A stretch of DNA of 64,000 nt from Siphonodentalium dalli (lineage: Eukaryota; Mollusca; Scaphopoda; Gadilida; Siphonodentaliidae). Under the pieces are notes generated by a model, which worked only from the letters and a program-made list of their open reading frames with translations, was not told the DNA's origin and did not search any database. The stretch lies in assembly GCA_032622095.1 (NCBI GenBank), contig CP136063.1, positions 93,351,980-93,415,979 on the forward strand, read 5' to 3'. Both the position numbers and the translations under genes were made by a program. Positions 60,065 through 64,000 of this stretch are shown here, one piece after another (the first letter of the stretch is position 1; each line of letters opens with the position of its first letter).

Positions 60065-60858
60065 ACGGGTGTAGTGGGAGTATAATTTAAGTCTAACTTG
60101 GAAGTCTTACCTTAGCGTGATCCTCGAAACTTCAAACGAATATGCACCAAAGTATAGGGAGTATTCAACTTATATAGTTCATATAAGAACTTGAGTCACC
60201 TGCCAGTAAAGGTTGTATTATGATTCATTTATGTTTTGCTAACTGCTTAGTGTGACAAAACTGAGCACCCGCGAGTTTAACGGCGGTTCATTGAAACATT
60301 GTATCTACCATTTACCGAGGGGTCTGCATGCCATTTCTTTAGAATAGACGCCGCTCATTGTGTACACCCACCGTGCACTGCATGGTACTGTGCAATTACT
60401 GCTCATGCATTCGAAGCAGATCACTCCAATCTCTTGTAATTCATTTACAACGAACTCGCATTCAGGCGACATGCTGAGTGGCCTGTGCCAGTGTGCGAAT
60501 TTGTTTTACTTTAAAATATTATGGCATACATGTAATGGTAATGTTGATATGACTTGCTATTTTATTTGACGCTCATGTCATTTCTCATTAATGGAGTATT
60601 ACGTATATATATCGATACAGGATTCCATGTTCATATAATGTGGGCAAACCATGTACATATATTTACATAGCCCGTGTGCGTTACACTAAATACTGTCCAT
60701 TGATTGGCCAACTGCCAATTTTGTCATTTGTTTCATATCTAAATAAAACACACCGCTATTCGAACCGACGGCATATTTTGTTGACCTGAATAACTATGAG
60801 TGGTTGGTAGAATATATGGACGCATTTTTTTATATAGTGCGCGGCCATAGATAATTCG
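60065..60858. other. intergenic, nothing recognised
   Basis: No coding, RNA or repeat signature that I can support. Confidence 0.4.
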
Positions 60859-61024
60859 ATAGAGAGTAATTAATTGGTTCCGCGAATTACGTTAAATAAT
60901 TCACTCGAGGCAAGAGACGTCGGTAAGAAACGAGTGCGCGTTAGCGCACGAGTTTCTTACCTAACCGTCTCTCGCCTCGAGTGAATTATTTAACGTAATT
61001 CTCGGAACTAATTGATTACTCTAT
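60859..61024. repeat. long hairpin A with CGCG core
   Basis: Arms of about 75 bp, starting ATAGAGAGTAATTAATTGGT and including GAATTACGTTAAATAATTCA and AAGAAACGAGTGCGC, around a TTAG loop flanked by GCGC. Followed by a tail (CATCAATTTGGTGCGCCAAA and further) to about 61249. Confidence 0.85.
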
Positions 61025-61249
61025 TTATTACACTTCTGCATCAATTTGGTGCGCCAAATATGATTAAAACACCCAGAATTAATGCATGAAAGTACCGATG
61101 TGCAGAAAGATCAACCATCGAAAATTCAGTCTAGATCAGTAAGCAACGTAACGTCAATGACGTAACAAGAAATGACATAATTCACTAGTGACATTACTAT
61201 TTTTATTTAACGGCGTTTTAAATGTAAATCGCGCGTATGAGTGTAATAA

Positions 61250-61420
61250 ATAGAGAGTAATCAATTGGTTCCGAGAATTACGTTAAATAATTCACGAGAG
61301 GTGAGAGACGTCGGTAAGAAACGAGTGCGCGTTAGCTAGCGCACGAGTTTCTTACACAAACGTCTCTCGCCTCAAGTGAATTATTGAACGTAATTCTCGG
61401 AACTTATTGATTTCTCTATT
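61250..61420. repeat. long hairpin B, second copy
   Basis: Same arms as hairpin A with a few changes and a slightly longer loop (TAGCTAGC). It is followed by the same tail, so hairpin plus tail is directly repeated with a period of about 395 bp. Confidence 0.85.
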
Positions 61421-61574
61421 TATTACACTTCTGCATCAATTTGGTGCGCCAAATATGATTAAAACACCCAGAATTAATGCATGAATGTCCAGATGTGGCG
61501 AAAGATCAACCATCGAAAATTCAGTCTAGATCAGTAAGCGACGTAACGTCAATGACGTCACAGATGACATAATT

Positions 61575-61790
61575 CACTAGTGACATTACCATTTTTAATT
61601 AACAGCGTTTTCAATGGAAATCGCACGTAGGGGTGTAATAAAAGACAGTTTTTGGGCCAACTTACAGTGCTGCGATGTATAACGAATTCAGCTGATCATA
61701 TATAGCACAATAAATATGAATATAAGCTATTTATTACACTCCTATGCGCGATTTCCATTGAAAACGCTGTTAATTAAAAATACCCTCTAT
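61575..61790. repeat. inverted tails of the hairpin family
   Basis: TTTTTAATTAACAGCGTTTT then CAATGGAAATCGCAC...GGGTGTAATAAA at about 61580-61641 is repeated in inverse at about 61730-61785 (TATTTATTACACTCC onward). GTGTAATAAATAG is therefore probably the end of the mobile unit. Confidence 0.65.
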
Positions 61791-61799
61791 TATGTGCAT

Positions 61800-62415
61800 G
61801 TATACAAACGGTTAGTCAGATACTAAAGTTCAAAATAGACTCTGATTGACCTAATTTTATTTAGGGATTTGTTGTTGTTATGAGAAACATTCGGGTCAAT
61901 ATGACTTTTTGGTAATTGTGACTAACATATACCTTTCCGCAAGTCATTATGACTAACTCTGGCCTTAGTTATAGTGACTAAGTTACACGATGAATAACTA
62001 TATTTAAAGCACTGTCTTAAATGGTGTTTACTATTTGTGCCCCTTCAGTGTTTCTGCCACCACCACCCCCCCCCCCCTTTGACCATATATTGGGTCAATA
62101 TGCCAGAGTCATATCCCGGATTTTGAGATGTATTAGTGAGGGGTGGGGCCAAACCTATAGAAATATACATTGGCATATACATTGCATATCAGACCCCCCC
62201 CCCCCCCCACCGAAGACTGGATATTTGGATGAAAGGTTTTTAATTTCATAGATACCGTACACATCTTCGAAATGAACCAACTAAACAGACCAATACCACA
62301 AACTTTTGATATACCTCTCATAGACCAGTATTGAAATAGGTGGGGTTTTTTGAGAATTGATTGAGAGATTGTCCTGCTTTTAACCTGGCTCTAGCTATAT
62401 AATATATAATTCTAA
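61800..62415. other. intergenic with poly-C tracts
   Basis: Poly-C tracts near 62070 and 62195 and nothing coding. Short open frames across the tracts have no signature. Confidence 0.45.
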
Positions 62416-62419
62416 ATAA

Positions 62420-63165
62420 CACATATCCATGGAATATAAACATTCAACATAAGTATAGGCAATACGAAATACGATAGAAAAATATATAGATTGATTGGAA
62501 AGGGGTTTAAACAACAAGCCTATGCAAGGGCTTATGCTAAGTCTGCCCCCCCCCCCCCATCAGTATTGTTATCAGCCAACTAATTATTTGTCATAGGCGA
62601 CTGTGATAACTGTACGTCCCGTCGGCGATGTGTTACGCCTATTTGAACTCCAAGTGGTCAATTTTTCATTATAACTTCATCCGAACGCCATTCGGAGACA
62701 ACACGCGCGCCCTTTTTGATATTTAAAAAAAGAACAAAAAATCTTGCATTTCCACGAGACCCTAATTACTGCACAAAAATCAGCAGCATAAAAATACCAA
62801 GACCCCTTCAATAACTTCGGGACCCAATCAACGGGACGCTATATGATAGGCTATGTTCAGGGAATTTTCCCTCAAAGATAATCAAGTAATTAGCAGCCAG
62901 ATTATTGTTTCTTATGCGGACTCGAGTTTCCCTTCACGAATTCAAGAGCGTATAACTCTACACAATTAGCAGATCATAACCTGTAGCGAGATCATGATTG
63001 TGCTAATGGTCTCCGTTATCAGTTGGTGTTAACATATTTTATTCCAATCCAAAGAACATATATAATCATTTAACATAACTTTATGCAATAAGAAATATCA
63101 ATAGTATAACTAGATGGATTGATTGGAAAGGGGATTAAACAACAAGCCCAAGGATTTATGTTAAA
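62420..63165. repeat. direct duplication with GATTGATTGGAAAGGGG core
   Basis: About 62420-62540 and 63040-63155 share CATTCAACATAAGTATAGGC-like and GATTGATTGGAAAGGGG blocks and ATTAAACAACAAGCC. The intervening 500 bp are unrelated. Confidence 0.7.
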
Positions 63166-63524
63166 GACATATTATGGACTAATTCGGGTGCGAGAAACTG
63201 ATAAGTTAGTACCCGAGCGCTATGCCAACTGTGTGAATGTAGCATTCCACTAGCATAACCGAAAATATCAAAGAAATCGACCTTACCACTCCACAGATAT
63301 CATCACATAAACTACGCTTACTTGTAAATATTTACATCTCGATTCCGGACGCGGCAATCAACGATAAACTAACTCGAATTATTTCGCAATCGAGAGTCAT
63401 TCCATTTAATTAATATATAATAATGACGGTGTGTGTACTGTAAATTATGATTAATATTAGTACTTTGAACAAGTTTATTCTCCATTTCTATTTGATCACC
63501 CAACCGGAGTGTTTCATATCACTT

Positions 63525-63935
63525 TAAGTTTGCTCCACATCGGTTATCGATGGTTGTCAGTATATTGTCACTCGACTGCTGTTGACACATTCCATGGGTG
63601 ATCAACATGTGATAATACTAGATTATGTGCTCCAAATCCCTGCCGTTTGCGTCATGTTACTATATAACACCCGTGTTTCATTCAGTCACTGGAACATCGG
63701 TCACTGGTGTTAGGTCCTGTTCTAGCGGCATTGGTTATCAGTTGTACTTCGTCTACTATATATAACCCATTTCACTAATGGCCAACACGTGATATTCCAA
63801 CAACGATTTGCTGATAGTATTTGCGCTCCAATCAATGTTGCTTACGCTCTGTTGCTATGGATCAATCCTATATAGATGACGTTTGCCATTAAGTCATTGA
63901 AACATTGGCCAGTATACTGTTATAGGTCAAAGGCA
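63525..63935. repeat. diverged tandem duplication, about 200 bp
   Basis: 63540-63715 and 63733-63925 share GGTTATC, CAACATGTGATA/CAACACGTGATA, TGCTCCAAATC/GCGCTCCAATC and CATTCAGTCACTGGAACATC/CATTAAGTCATTGAAACATT. No gene is seen to the end of the window. Confidence 0.65.
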
Positions 63936-64000
63936 GCATGGTATACGTATATCTTAATGATAATTAAATCGTTCTATATTGGTGTATAAACAAGGTCAGC

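Overview
The window is nuclear DNA of an animal. The only recognisable host gene is split by introns with standard GT/AG borders, and almost everything else is transposable-element DNA. The abundance of ACATGTACATGT-type runs, CR1/Jockey-like LINE fragments and palindromic MITEs suggests a marine invertebrate such as a mollusc, lancelet or hemichordate. The sequence alone does not fix the taxon. No rRNA, tRNA, CRISPR or bacterial-type gene was seen.

Bases 1-32753 are dominated by two nearly identical giant elements in opposite orientation: copy 1 at 1045-16294 (+, 15.25 kb) and copy 2 at 16604-32753 (-, 16.15 kb). Each has a 28-bp perfect terminal inverted repeat starting CCCATATAAAAATGTACC, subterminal arrays of a CCCAGGTGTACC-type repeat, a 45-bp minisatellite of about 41 units, a dead LINE fragment and a shared series of smaller elements. 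No transposase was found. Both copies sit in one LINE (minus strand): its RT domain is at 34187-32754, its C-terminus and 3' UTR at 16603-16295, and its tail at 1044-1001. Removing copy 2 plus one 2-bp duplication restores the conserved ED/WN reading frame, so the element appears to duplicate only 2 bp (CA at copy 2, AG at copy 1). The copies differ by at least four indels, three of which look like later insertions.

Bases 34188-38000 hold smaller repeats and minisatellites. From 56117 down to about 38074 on the minus strand runs the one real gene I can support. It has a signal peptide, a reeler domain split over three exons, and a DOMON domain split over two exons, which is the architecture of FRRS1/SDR2-type proteins. 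No cytochrome b561 exons were found. Its introns are large and full of elements: a 4.07-kb foldback element in intron 1, and a 3.4-kb TIR element carrying many copies of a GTCCCTACTGTTACC motif in the intron before the DOMON exons.

Bases 56118-64000 are intergenic: diverged tandem repeats, a second LINE C-terminal fragment (58110-58680), a 0.8-kb TIR element with an internal minisatellite (59281-60064), paired long hairpins (60859-61420) and direct repeats to the end.
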